A stretch of DNA of 64,000 bases from Oscillibacter sp. (GTDB lineage: Bacteria > Bacillota > Clostridia > Oscillospirales > Oscillospiraceae). Each line of letters starts with the position of its first letter. Position 1 is the stretch's first letter. The notes beneath the pieces are model-generated. The model did not search any database. It saw nothing but the letters and a program-made list of their open reading frames with translations, and was not told where the DNA came from. The translations under genes were made by a program, and so were the position numbers. The stretch covers positions 83,166 to 147,165 of the forward strand of contig JAAVZX010000077.1 in NCBI GenBank assembly GCA_022791875.1, written 5' to 3'. Positions 41,201-48,355 of this stretch are shown piece after piece.

Positions 41201-42281
41201 CAGCAGCCGCACCGGAACCTCCGTCAACAGCACCACCAGCTACTACCGTTCCGGCGGCACCCGCTCCCTGGGCGACGTCTACTTCGTGCCCAGCTCCACC
41301 GCGGGCGTCACGACCCTCCACTACACCGGCTACACCACCCGCAGCGAGACTTACACCGGCACCGTGGAAATCACCGTCAGCGCACCCGTGGTCACCACGG
41401 TCCGCTACAGCGGCAGCGCGGCCCCCATCTACTTCCGGGCCTCCGACTTCCAGACCGCCTGCCAGGGGGCCCTGGGCACCGCCCTCTCTTACATCCGCTT
41501 CACCTCCCTCCCCTCCTCCGGCGGGCTCTACACCGGCTACGCCAACCCCGTCAGCCGGGGGACCTCCGTCGCCACAGGGACCAGCTACTACGCCAATGAC
41601 ATCAACCAGATTGTCTACCTCCCCAAGGCGGAGACCCAGATGACCCTCACCATTCCCTACACCGGCTACGACGCCTCTGGGGCCAGCTACAACAGCACCG
41701 TGGAGATCACCCTCTCCAACAGCTACGCCTCCTGCCCCTTCACCGACGTGGCCTACGGCTGGGACTGGGCGAAGCCCTCCATCGAGTTCCTCCGCCAGAG
41801 CGGCATCACCACCGGCTACAGCAACAACACCTTCGGTCCCGGCCGCCAGATCAGCCGCGCGGAATTCACCCTCATGGTCTGCCGCGCCTTCCAGTTCCAG
41901 ACCGGAGGCAGCGCCGCCAGCTTCCCCGACGTGCCCGCGGGCAGCGTCTACGCCGGGGCCATCGCCACGGCACGGAACCTGGGCATCGTCCAGGGCGACG
42001 GCGGGCTCTTCAAGCCCAACAACCCCATCACCCGCCAGAGCGCCATGACCATGATCTGCCGCGCCATCGAGGCTTCCGGACAAAGCCTGCCCGCCGCCTC
42101 CTCCACACTCCTCTCCGCCTTCGCCGACGGGGACCGGGTGTCCTCCTTCGCCCGCTACGCCGTGGCGGCGCTGGTCCAGATGGGCGCGGTCCGGGGCACC
42201 ACCGATATGCGCATCAATCCCACCGCGGCCATCAGCCGGGCGGAAATGGCTGTTATACTCCACCGCGTCCTCACGCGGTGA
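38226..42281 (+). CDS. Giant Ig-like/SLH surface protein with six tandem repeats, C-terminal anchor
   Basis: Secreted protein of 1351 residues. The signal peptide ends near PALA-28. About four Big_2 Ig-like domains (residues 40-430) have motifs such as VTWSTSASSIATVDGNGRVT. Next are six repeats of about 110-115 residues (about 465-1145) with the consensus TFxAxDFxxxC, GTLYYNY, SYYRS, VTFVPAxxYxGTVTIPFxG and FxGTVxITV. Three C-terminal SLH domains follow, with ISRAEFTLMVCRAF, ITRQSAMTMICRAI and ISRAEMAVILHRVL. ATG 38226 has AAAGGAG upstream. The anchor is at the opposite end from that of the preceding SLH protein. The repeat family is not one I can name. Confidence 0.88.
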   Translation: MKSLFPRRAVSLFLALVLAFSLAVPALADDPENPEEPPKVVSFIELNHTTLSMKVGAADQKLEVSWEPADAVPPVISWSSDDEKIATVSNDGTVHAVGEGITKIIASSPSLSPAECEVTVAAADPTPPKPTVTSVSIEPKTLELTMVTSPIGDLKAIITPDTAASANPVTWSTSASSIATVDGNGRVTARGAGTATVYASAGDKIGTCTVKVNPAPSITLDHTSLDLTVTGGAQKVKATYSNYITNVIWFISDTSVATLEGSANGSEVSVRGLKAGIATLTIRDVNNAALSASCIIRVTAPDPGKVTAVTLIEPASPYLDPGGTVDLKAIISPNTATAALSWSSSSNAVATVDSTGRVKGVAPGTVKITVSAPGGFSDSIDLEVSGVTLEKHTLSLFINKSETLVYHLYGSVKTSLPEWHAVNPSIADASPAGRVTGHFSGSTDVTITVGKYKDSCTVTVSEDLAQAIERDLGTAGSYSFAGLLSDLNDRCYTKTKAALDYVYGLEVSTGQGTLLYGFTSPDTPGHGVGGSERYYYQNTGNGKMPLRDITFVPKNNFVGTAVIDYTGVGTNGVTFIGTIRITVASTGDVTYSTAADRPVTFSAGDFSAICLSKTGKGINYVTFDQPAASRGTLYYNYSPTGQYSQKVDGNTRYYASSNPNLSLVTFVPAEGFVGTVDVTYRCTDSSGSTYAGRVTITVYAPSGSGTGDVEYSTGMNQRFSLNATDFNDVSRRITSTALDYIRFDSLPSTSNGILYYNYTSSSSTRVTTSTSYYRNSSPRIANITFVPARDYRGTVTIPFTGRNTSGNTFTANLVIRVDDETGTVTYSTPANQPVTFNATDFNTACQRANGTALNRVSFTLPASGSGTLYYNYISSTSSGSRVASNESYYRSGNPSLSGVTFVPASNYNGTVTIPFSGYDANGGRFSGTVVITVGRGYSTQVIRYNAVTGGFVRFDAADFNDASRAVTGDPLNYVRFDIPSSRNGTLYYQYNTSSRTGTSVNSTTSYYRSGGTRSLGDVYFVPSSTAGVTTLHYTGYTTRSETYTGTVEITVSAPVVTTVRYSGSAAPIYFRASDFQTACQGALGTALSYIRFTSLPSSGGLYTGYANPVSRGTSVATGTSYYANDINQIVYLPKAETQMTLTIPYTGYDASGASYNSTVEITLSNSYASCPFTDVAYGWDWAKPSIEFLRQSGITTGYSNNTFGPGRQISRAEFTLMVCRAFQFQTGGSAASFPDVPAGSVYAGAIATARNLGIVQGDGGLFKPNNPITRQSAMTMICRAIEASGQSLPAASSTLLSAFADGDRVSSFARYAVAALVQMGAVRGTTDMRINPTAAISRAEMAVILHRVLTR
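39610..41730 (+). repeat. Six in-frame coding repeats in the SLH gene
   Basis: About 340-bp units encoding the TLYYNY/FVPA modules. The units have diverged to the point where conserved blocks (GTLYYNY, SYYR, VTFVPA) remain but linkers differ; units 2 to 5 are closest. This fits old duplication with continued selection rather than recent expansion. Confidence 0.7.
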
Positions 42282-42298
42282 CGAAAGGGGAACGGACG

Positions 42299-43024
42299 AT
42301 GATGAATTGGTTCAAAACGCTCTTTGGCTCCCGAGTCACGGACCCGGAGGAGCCTTTGGAAAAGGAAGAGGAGCTCCAGCCGCTGGACCAGGCTTCCGCC
42401 AATATGCCGGAGCTCTACTCCGGTATGCGGGTGGAGGTCCTCTCCCCCACCAACAACCTCCTGTTTATGGGCACCCTCAAGCTCTACGGCGCGGGCGTCC
42501 TGGAGGTCCGCGGCGAAGACGGCGGACACCTCCCCATGGCCATTTACAAGCAGGAGGTGAAGCTCCGGGGCTTCCAGAAGAACTCCCAGGCTTTCACCCT
42601 CTACGGCACCATCTGCCGCAGCTCCGCCAACTTCTGGCACATCGAAAACCTGAAAACCCTCCAAAATCGCGACAGCCGCGGCTTCTTCCGCCAGACCGCC
42701 GACGTCTCCGGCATCATCATCCCCAACTGCCGCTACCGCGACCAGGAGCAGGTCCCCTGCACCCTCATGGACGTCAGCGCCAGCGGCACACGCATCAAAA
42801 CCCGCAAGGAGTTCCCCGAAGGCGCCATGTTCCTCCTCGAAACCACCATAGTCCCCGAAGAACCCCCATTCTCCATCACCTGCCAGGTCCTCCGCATCCT
42901 CGAACACCGCCGTGACATCGAATACGGCTGCCAGTTCGTCGGACTGCCTGACAAGGAGCAGGAACGGCTCTTGCAGGCCATCTTCGTCCTCCAGCGGAAA
43001 ATCCTCCAGTCGCACAAAGATTGA
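42299..43024 (+). CDS. PilZ-domain-like protein 2
   Basis: Protein of 241 residues. After about 45 polar residues comes a YcgR-N-like barrel (MRVEVLSPTNNLLFMGTLKLYG) and a C-terminal PilZ-like domain with LMDVSASGTRIKT (DxSxxG motif). The expected RxxxR arginines are not clear; CRYRDQEQVPC occupies the place, so c-di-GMP binding is less certain than for the other PilZ protein. The start is ATG 42299, with AAAGGGGAA six to seven bases upstream; an adjacent ATG (42302) is possible. It is the last gene of the run, 17 bp after the SLH gene, and is followed by a repeat element with a terminator-like hairpin. Confidence 0.78.
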   Translation: MMNWFKTLFGSRVTDPEEPLEKEEELQPLDQASANMPELYSGMRVEVLSPTNNLLFMGTLKLYGAGVLEVRGEDGGHLPMAIYKQEVKLRGFQKNSQAFTLYGTICRSSANFWHIENLKTLQNRDSRGFFRQTADVSGIIIPNCRYRDQEQVPCTLMDVSASGTRIKTRKEFPEGAMFLLETTIVPEEPPFSITCQVLRILEHRRDIEYGCQFVGLPDKEQERLLQAIFVLQRKILQSHKD

Positions 43025-43038
43025 TGGTGCGTACATAC

Positions 43039-43215
43039 GGGGGGCCGCAAGCCGGGCTTCCGGCCTCCGGCGGCTTCCTTTTCTCGAGAGAAAAGGAAGC
43101 GAAAAGAGCTTTCGATCCGCTCTATACCCTGGAGGTTGTTAAAGCCTGTCACACGGTAACGCAGAATGTGCATGTGGGACCTTCCATATCAATGGAAGGT
43201 CCCACACATTTTTTA
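43039..43215 (+). repeat. Family A intergenic element, forward copy with interrupted GC end
   Basis: The GC end is split: GGGGGGCC (43039) and TCCGGCGG are separated by a 19-base insert. Hairpin 1 (CTTCCTTTTCTC arms, 43074-43099) is followed by the second linker subtype (CGATCCGCTCTATACCCTGG), AAAGCCTGTCACACGGTAACG and hairpin 2 (GTGGGACCTTCCAT arms, 43174-43205), then ACATTTTTT. It begins 14 bp after the PilZ stop codon and should terminate the SLH operon. Confidence 0.78.
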
Positions 43216-43235
43216 ATTATTAACATATGTACCCC

Positions 43236-43330
43236 GTAGGGGCGGGCCTCCGCGCCCGCCTGTCCCTCGCGCCCACACGGTTGCCTGGGCTGCAAACTGT
43301 AGGGGACGCCGCCCTCGGCGTCCCGTCCCC
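43236..43330 (+). repeat. Two GTAGGGG-type palindromic repeats (family C, copies 3 and 4)
   Basis: GTAGGGGCGGGCC with its palindrome at 43236-43260 and GTAGGGGACGCC with GGCGTCCC at 43299-43330. Both are in the same orientation and separated by 38 bp. The remaining stretch to 43469 is C-rich with no recognisable feature apart from the ribosome site of the next gene. Confidence 0.6.
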
Positions 43331-43469
43331 CGCGCCCACCGCACCCCTGGGGATGCTGAAACCCCAGACCAGACCACCTCCCACCGCCCCAATAACACCC
43401 AATCTTTTCCCCAAAACCCCAGACTAAACCCCCGTAAATCTGGCAATACTGGGAACGATTGGAGGTCCT

Positions 43470-44879
43470 ATGAACACTTCTTTTGCCCACTTCTGCGTCG
43501 CCTCCCCCGCCGCCCTGGACATCCTCCGCCGCTCCATCGACACCTGGGACTCCCTGGGCAAATCCTACGAATTCCCCGACTGCCTCATGCCCCCAGGCTG
43601 CACACCCCCCTCCGCCGCCCTGGGTTTCGCCCGCCGGGGCAACGGCTACCTGCTCTACTGGAAGCCCGCCGTCGCCTACTCCGGGGACAACCCCGCCCTC
43701 GCCTCCCTGTTCAGCCGCAGCGTCTGGACCTTCCCCGACTTCGCCGCCCTCTCCGGACGCCTCAGCGCCCTCCAGCAGGAGATGCAGGCCGTCTCCGCCC
43801 CGAAAATCCTCCGCGCCTCCCCCGGGCCCCTCACCATGGAGCGGAAAAAGCCCCTCTTCTCCCGCCGCGACGCCTCCGGCGTCTGGCCTCCCCTCTACTT
43901 GCAGCTCCTGGAAACCCTGGGCAAAACCGTCCTCGGCCAGCCCCAGGCCCTTCGGGCCGCGGCCTACCGCCTCTACGCCCACGTGGGCAAAACCGCCCCC
44001 GCACGCCCCCTCTCCCTCATCCTCCACGGCCCCACCGGCACCGGCAAATCCGAGCTGGGCAAGGCCATCGCCCCCGCCCTCTCCGCCTGCTGCGGCCAGC
44101 CCTACCAGTTCGTCTGGACCGACCTGAACACCTTCACCCAGCCCCACTCCGTCCACCGCCTCACCGGCGCGCCCCCCGGCTACGTGGGCTACGAGGACGC
44201 CCCCGTTTTCGAGGCCGTCCGCCGCAGTCCCCGCACGGTCTTCATGTTCGACGAGCTGGAAAAGGCCCACCCGGAAGTCCTGAAAGTCTTCATGTCCATC
44301 CTGGACGAGGGCCGCTGCACGGCCCGCCGCCCCGACAGCACCGGTTCCCGGGAGCTGGACTTCCGCCGCTGCGTTCTGGTCTTCACCACCAACGCCCCCC
44401 TCAGCGGCCCGCCCCAGCGCCGTCTCGGCTTCTCCAGCGCCCCGCCGGAGGAACCGGAGGCCCCCGTTCCCGACACGCCCCCCGCCTCCCCCGAGGCCCT
44501 TGCCGCCCAGCTCTTCCAGGAAAACGAAGAAGCACGCCGGGCGCTGATACGCCTCGACGTGCTTCCTGAAATTGCCGGCCGCTTCACGGCTCTGATTGGC
44601 TTCCGCCCCTTGGATCACGCGGCCCGCCTGGCCGTCACTGCGAAGCAGATCGCGGCTCTGGGCCGGGAGTACGGGCTCCGCCTCCAGGCGGACCCGGACA
44701 CCGTGTCGGCCCTGGCCCCGGCGGAGGACGCGGTTTCCATCCGCTCCGCCGCCAGCGTCCTGGAGGGCCTTCTGACGCCCCTTCTGATCCAGGCCGCAGC
44801 CTCGGGCCGGACCTCCTTCCGGCTCTCCGGACGCCCCGGCGCTCTGCGCCTCACGCCCGCCTATTGCAGCGCGTCCTGA
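43470..44879 (+). CDS. Orphan AAA+ ATPase with ClpB-D2-like domain
   Basis: Protein of 469 residues. The first about 145 residues match no family I know. A single AAA+ module of the ClpA/ClpB second-domain type follows: Walker A GPTGTGKSELGKAIA, the LTGAPPGYVGYED loop, Walker B VFMFDELEKAHPEVLKVFMSILDEG and sensor-1 FTTNAP. A Pro/Glu-rich insertion lies near residue 330, followed by a C-terminal lid with GRFTALIGFRPL. The N-domain, the first ATPase domain and the middle domain of ClpB are all missing. GGAGG lies four bases before the ATG. It ends 19 bp inside the convergent neighbour. A protein-remodelling role is inferred from the fold only. Confidence 0.75.
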   Translation: MNTSFAHFCVASPAALDILRRSIDTWDSLGKSYEFPDCLMPPGCTPPSAALGFARRGNGYLLYWKPAVAYSGDNPALASLFSRSVWTFPDFAALSGRLSALQQEMQAVSAPKILRASPGPLTMERKKPLFSRRDASGVWPPLYLQLLETLGKTVLGQPQALRAAAYRLYAHVGKTAPARPLSLILHGPTGTGKSELGKAIAPALSACCGQPYQFVWTDLNTFTQPHSVHRLTGAPPGYVGYEDAPVFEAVRRSPRTVFMFDELEKAHPEVLKVFMSILDEGRCTARRPDSTGSRELDFRRCVLVFTTNAPLSGPPQRRLGFSSAPPEEPEAPVPDTPPASPEALAAQLFQENEEARRALIRLDVLPEIAGRFTALIGFRPLDHAARLAVTAKQIAALGREYGLRLQADPDTVSALAPAEDAVSIRSAASVLEGLLTPLLIQAAASGRTSFRLSGRPGALRLTPAYCSAS

Positions 44880-46051
44880 ATATCCAGCTCTGTGACGTCG
44901 TTGGTAGAGGGATCATAGCGGTACAAATGGGTCCCGTCAGTGGACAGGAAATAGCTGCCCACAATCTGGTTATTCCCGCCGGAGCGGTACACGTTGATCC
45001 GCAGGCAGGGTTTCCCGTCCACCCTCGCGGTGCCGTCCTGGGTGTAGATGCGGTACTCGTCCATGCTCTCGCCCTCCAGGCCCAGCGCCGACGGCGGCAG
45101 GTCCCGCAGGCTCTCAATCATGTAGGTGATGCCGCCCTCGCTCTCGCCGCTGCTTCCCGGAGGCGGCGGCGGGTCCTTCACGCGCCCCTCGGGCAGATCC
45201 ACCCGGACAGTGCAGGACTGTCCGTCCCAGCTCAGCAGCAGGGTCTGGACCCGCCGCGGCGCGTCGTCGTCCCCCTCGGGCCGCGGCGCGTTCCGCGCCA
45301 GAAGCACGGATGTCACCCCGCTCAAATCCGCAGTTTCGGTTTTCTGGAAGCTCTCGTCCACGGTGAAAAAGCCTCCGTCCTCCGTAGTCAGCAGATTGGC
45401 GTAAGCCTGGGCCAGGCTCCTGGGGCCTTGCAGGTTCTGGTAGACGTAATCCGTGGTGGGGAATGCGTCCTTGTCGGGCTCCACCGGCTCGCCGTTCTCG
45501 TCCAGCTCCGGCTCCGCCTCCACCGGGTAGGCGTACACAAGCACCTCGTCCCCCCACACCGGCAGGGCGGGCACCTTCACCTCTTCAAAGACGTACTCTG
45601 ACGGCGTGGCGATGGGCTCCGCAGGGGGCGGTTCCTCGTTCTTGGGTTTCAGGAAGAAGAACACGCCCGCCGCCACGGCCAGCGCCACCACGGGCAGCAG
45701 AATCAGAAGCAGCAGTTTTTTCTTCCCCTTTTTGCCGCCTCCCTCCCCGTCGAACTCCCCCGCCCCCTCCAGGGCGGCGGAGGCCGCGGCCGCGGCGATC
45801 TTCGCCCGCTTTTCCTCCGCTTTCATGTTGGCCTTTTCGGCCTTCTGGGCGGCGCGGTCCGCCTTCTGGGCGATTTTTTCCGCCTTTTTCGTCGCCCGCT
45901 CGGTCTGCTTCACGGCCTTGCGTTCCGCCCGTTCGGCCTCTTTCAGGGCCGCCTTCTCAGCCTTCTGGCTGGCAATTTCCACCTGCTGCCGCGCCTTCTC
46001 CGCCTTCCGCTCGGCCCGCTGTATGATCTTTTCGGCCTTATCCTGTTTCAA
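44861..46051 (-). CDS. Coiled-coil membrane protein, unknown
   Basis: About 396 residues. Residues 1-95 are a highly charged Lys/Ala/Glu coiled coil with no predicted globular fold. One membrane span (LLLLILLPVVALAVAAGVFFFL, near residues 112-134) follows, then a Pro-rich stalk and an extracytoplasmic domain of about 240 residues with no recognised family. AGGAGT directly abuts a GTG at 46060 but lies about ten bases from TTG 46051, so TTG is preferred. The orientation is probably inside coiled coil, outside sensor or binding domain. It lies 40 bp downstream of the FtsA-like gene, likely in one operon. Confidence 0.7.
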   Translation of the reverse strand: MKQDKAEKIIQRAERKAEKARQQVEIASQKAEKAALKEAERAERKAVKQTERATKKAEKIAQKADRAAQKAEKANMKAEEKRAKIAAAAASAALEGAGEFDGEGGGKKGKKKLLLLILLPVVALAVAAGVFFFLKPKNEEPPPAEPIATPSEYVFEEVKVPALPVWGDEVLVYAYPVEAEPELDENGEPVEPDKDAFPTTDYVYQNLQGPRSLAQAYANLLTTEDGGFFTVDESFQKTETADLSGVTSVLLARNAPRPEGDDDAPRRVQTLLLSWDGQSCTVRVDLPEGRVKDPPPPPGSSGESEGGITYMIESLRDLPPSALGLEGESMDEYRIYTQDGTARVDGKPCLRINVYRSGGNNQIVGSYFLSTDGTHLYRYDPSTNDVTELDIQDALQ

Positions 46052-46100
46052 ACGCTTCACACTCCTATTTACATCCTGTGCAGGAAGCCGCCGCGATCCC

Positions 46101-48101
46101 TCAATCGCAGCGGATTGTCACGGAATCCCGGTTCTTCACCACATGGCTGAACCCGCACTCCACGCCGTTTATGGCCAGGCGCACAGGCCCCTCCATGTGG
46201 TCGAAGTCCAGCCCGGAATGCTCCAGCAGGTCCATCAGATAATAGGGCTGGCCGTCCTTCTTTCCCGGCAGGATCAACGGCTTTCCATTCAAAAGCACTT
46301 CCAGCGTCGTCTCCCGCACAATCTTCGGCTTCGGCGGCACCTGCACCTGGGCGGGGGCCTGCGCCGGCTGAGGCGCGGCGGGCTGCACCGCCTGGGGCGC
46401 AGGCGCCTCCGGCTGCACGAACTTCTCCATGGCCGGACGCTGCGCCTGAACCGGCGGCTGCACCTGGGCGGGCTTCTCCGGCTCCGGAGGCGCCGCCTCC
46501 GCTTTCACGGCGGGCCGCTGTCCGTCCAAAGTCAGAATCACGTCCCCCTGGCGCAGGGGCGTATTGGGGGGGACCTCCCGGTTGTTCACCAGGACCCGGC
46601 CCCGGTATCCGCTGCCCAGCAGCTCCGCCAGGGTCTTCGACGCATCCTTCCCGGCCCGGGCGGGGGTGAACTTGATCCGGTCCCCCGCGTGGACCACCGC
46701 CGTGATGGGGGCCTCCCGCTCGTTCACCGTCAGGATGGCGGGGGTGGCGGGCTCGCCCCGAAGGACCATCCGCCGCCCGTCCAGGGTCACGCTCAGGTTC
46801 TTCCCCGACTTCCCCAGCATGTCGTTGTAGCTGTACCCGTTCATCAGCAGGATGTCCCGCAGGGTCAGGACGCCGCTGCGGAACAGCTTCGCCGACTCCC
46901 CGTTGAGTGTCACCACATAGCTGTCGTTCAGCAGCCCCAGGCCTGCGGACACCGCGATGCCCAGGGGCGTGGCGTACTCCGGGTTTTCCAGGTTCAGCTC
47001 GTCGGCGAAGACGCTCTTTCCATAGTTGCTCCCCGCCACGGCCACCCGCTTCTCATCCATTTTCAGACTCCGGGCCACCTTCTCCCGCAGGCCGTCCAGC
47101 TTGCTGCCACCCCCCGCCAGGAACAGCGCTGACGGCGAACCGCCGTTCAGCTCCGAAACCTGTCCGGCGATGGCGTCCGCCAGCCGGTTCATGGGCTCCT
47201 CGATGGCCGCGCAGACCTCCTCGTAGCTCCGGGTGTTCTCCAGGCCCAGGATGTCCGTGTAGCGGTTCTCCTGGCCCTTTTTCAGATTCCGCTTGATGCC
47301 CTCGGCGGTCTTGAAGTCCACCAGGAAGGCCCGCATCAGGGCCTCGGTGATCTCGTCTCCGGCGATGGTGGCCATGGTGTAGCCCACCACGGTACCGTCC
47401 CGGCAGAGGGCGATGTCGGTGGTGCCCGCGCCGATGTCCACCAGGGCCAGGTTCAGAAGCCGCAGCTCCGCGGGGATGGCGGCGTTCATGGCCGCGATGG
47501 GCTCCAGGGTCAGGCTGGCCACCTGGAGGCCCGCCGCCCGCATGGCGGCGTAGAGGCTCTCCACCACCTCCCCGGGCAGGAAGGTGGCCATTACGTCCGC
47601 CTCCGCCCGCTGGCCGTTGTGGGCCAGGAGGGAGGAGAGGGGGTAGTTGTCCAGGCGGTACTGGGTGATGGTATAGCCCACCATGAAGAACTGCCTGCGG
47701 GCCTCCTCCTCCACCTGCAGCGCCTCCTCGGCGGCGGAGAGGGCCCCCGCCTCCAGGCGGCTGATCTGCTCGGCGCTGATGGACTCCTCCCCGGTGAGCT
47801 CCAGGACGGCGGAGCCGCTCTGGGTCCGGAGGGCCCGTCCGGCGGCGGCCACGCAGACCCGCTGCAAACGGACCCCAAGGCGCTCCTCCAAGCGCACCGT
47901 CACGGTCCGGGCCAGATCGGCCACCTGCTGGATGTTGTCGATCTGGCCGTCGATCATGGCGCGGCTGCTGTGCTCGGCCATCTCGATGTCCAGCACCCGC
48001 AGCCGGTCCCCCACAGGCTTTCCCACCACGCCCACGACGCTCCGCGTCCCGATGTCCAAGGCGAAGATCAAATCCCGTTCCTGGGTCTTGTATTCCGTCA
48101 T
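46101..48101 (-). CDS. FtsA/PilM-like actin-fold protein with long C-terminal extension
   Basis: Protein of 666 residues. The first about 400 match FtsA: LIFALDIGTRSVVGVVG (phosphate 1), ALVDIGAGTTDIALCRDG (phosphate 2), LAGGGSKLDGL (adenosine motif) and an SHS2-like insertion. The extension (about 400-666) has small beta-rich segments, a Pro/Gln/Ala-rich linker and a final domain (TTLEVLLNGKPLILPGKKDG). There is no amphipathic FtsA membrane helix at the end. ATG 48101 with AGGAG seven bases upstream is chosen; 51 upstream in-frame codons are excluded. It is not beside ftsZ; its neighbours are motility genes. It may scaffold a membrane complex; function inferred only from the fold. Confidence 0.78.
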   Translation of the reverse strand: MTEYKTQERDLIFALDIGTRSVVGVVGKPVGDRLRVLDIEMAEHSSRAMIDGQIDNIQQVADLARTVTVRLEERLGVRLQRVCVAAAGRALRTQSGSAVLELTGEESISAEQISRLEAGALSAAEEALQVEEEARRQFFMVGYTITQYRLDNYPLSSLLAHNGQRAEADVMATFLPGEVVESLYAAMRAAGLQVASLTLEPIAAMNAAIPAELRLLNLALVDIGAGTTDIALCRDGTVVGYTMATIAGDEITEALMRAFLVDFKTAEGIKRNLKKGQENRYTDILGLENTRSYEEVCAAIEEPMNRLADAIAGQVSELNGGSPSALFLAGGGSKLDGLREKVARSLKMDEKRVAVAGSNYGKSVFADELNLENPEYATPLGIAVSAGLGLLNDSYVVTLNGESAKLFRSGVLTLRDILLMNGYSYNDMLGKSGKNLSVTLDGRRMVLRGEPATPAILTVNEREAPITAVVHAGDRIKFTPARAGKDASKTLAELLGSGYRGRVLVNNREVPPNTPLRQGDVILTLDGQRPAVKAEAAPPEPEKPAQVQPPVQAQRPAMEKFVQPEAPAPQAVQPAAPQPAQAPAQVQVPPKPKIVRETTLEVLLNGKPLILPGKKDGQPYYLMDLLEHSGLDFDHMEGPVRLAINGVECGFSHVVKNRDSVTIRCD

Positions 48102-48189
48102 ATTCGCGCTCCTTCTGGAAAAATTCAGCTGCCGGAGGCCCGCCGGAATTCCCATGAAATTCCAGAAATGCTCCCCGTTTCCCCCAACG

Positions 48190-48229
48190 AAAACGATGCC
48201 AGAGGGCGGCAAAAGACCGCCTTCTGGCA
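48190..48229 (-). terminator. Intrinsic terminator after the chemoreceptor gene
   Basis: On the minus strand TGCCAGAAGGCGG pairs with CCGCCCTCTGGCA (one mismatch), followed by TCGTTTTCG. It separates the chemoreceptor gene from the FtsA-like gene. Confidence 0.78.
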
Positions 48230-48355
48230 AGGCCGTTCTACGCGGGGAAGGCATCCCACTTCAATGCGCGCCGCGGCGGCGCACCCCGGAGGCTGACGCC
48301 CCCAGGGACGCACCGCGGCCCGTAACCGCCCCGGCCCCTAAAGCCGGAACAGTTC

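Noticed and set aside
39610..41730. CRISPR-like or satellite DNA repeats
   Set aside because: The periodicity is about 340 bp, in frame, and conserved at the protein level; these are coding domain repeats.
38490..42263. Very long minus-strand ORF (about 1250 codons) opposite the second SLH gene
   Set aside because: Same artefact: repetitive Gly/Val/Ala composition mirroring the coding repeats on the plus strand; no ribosome site or recognisable fold.
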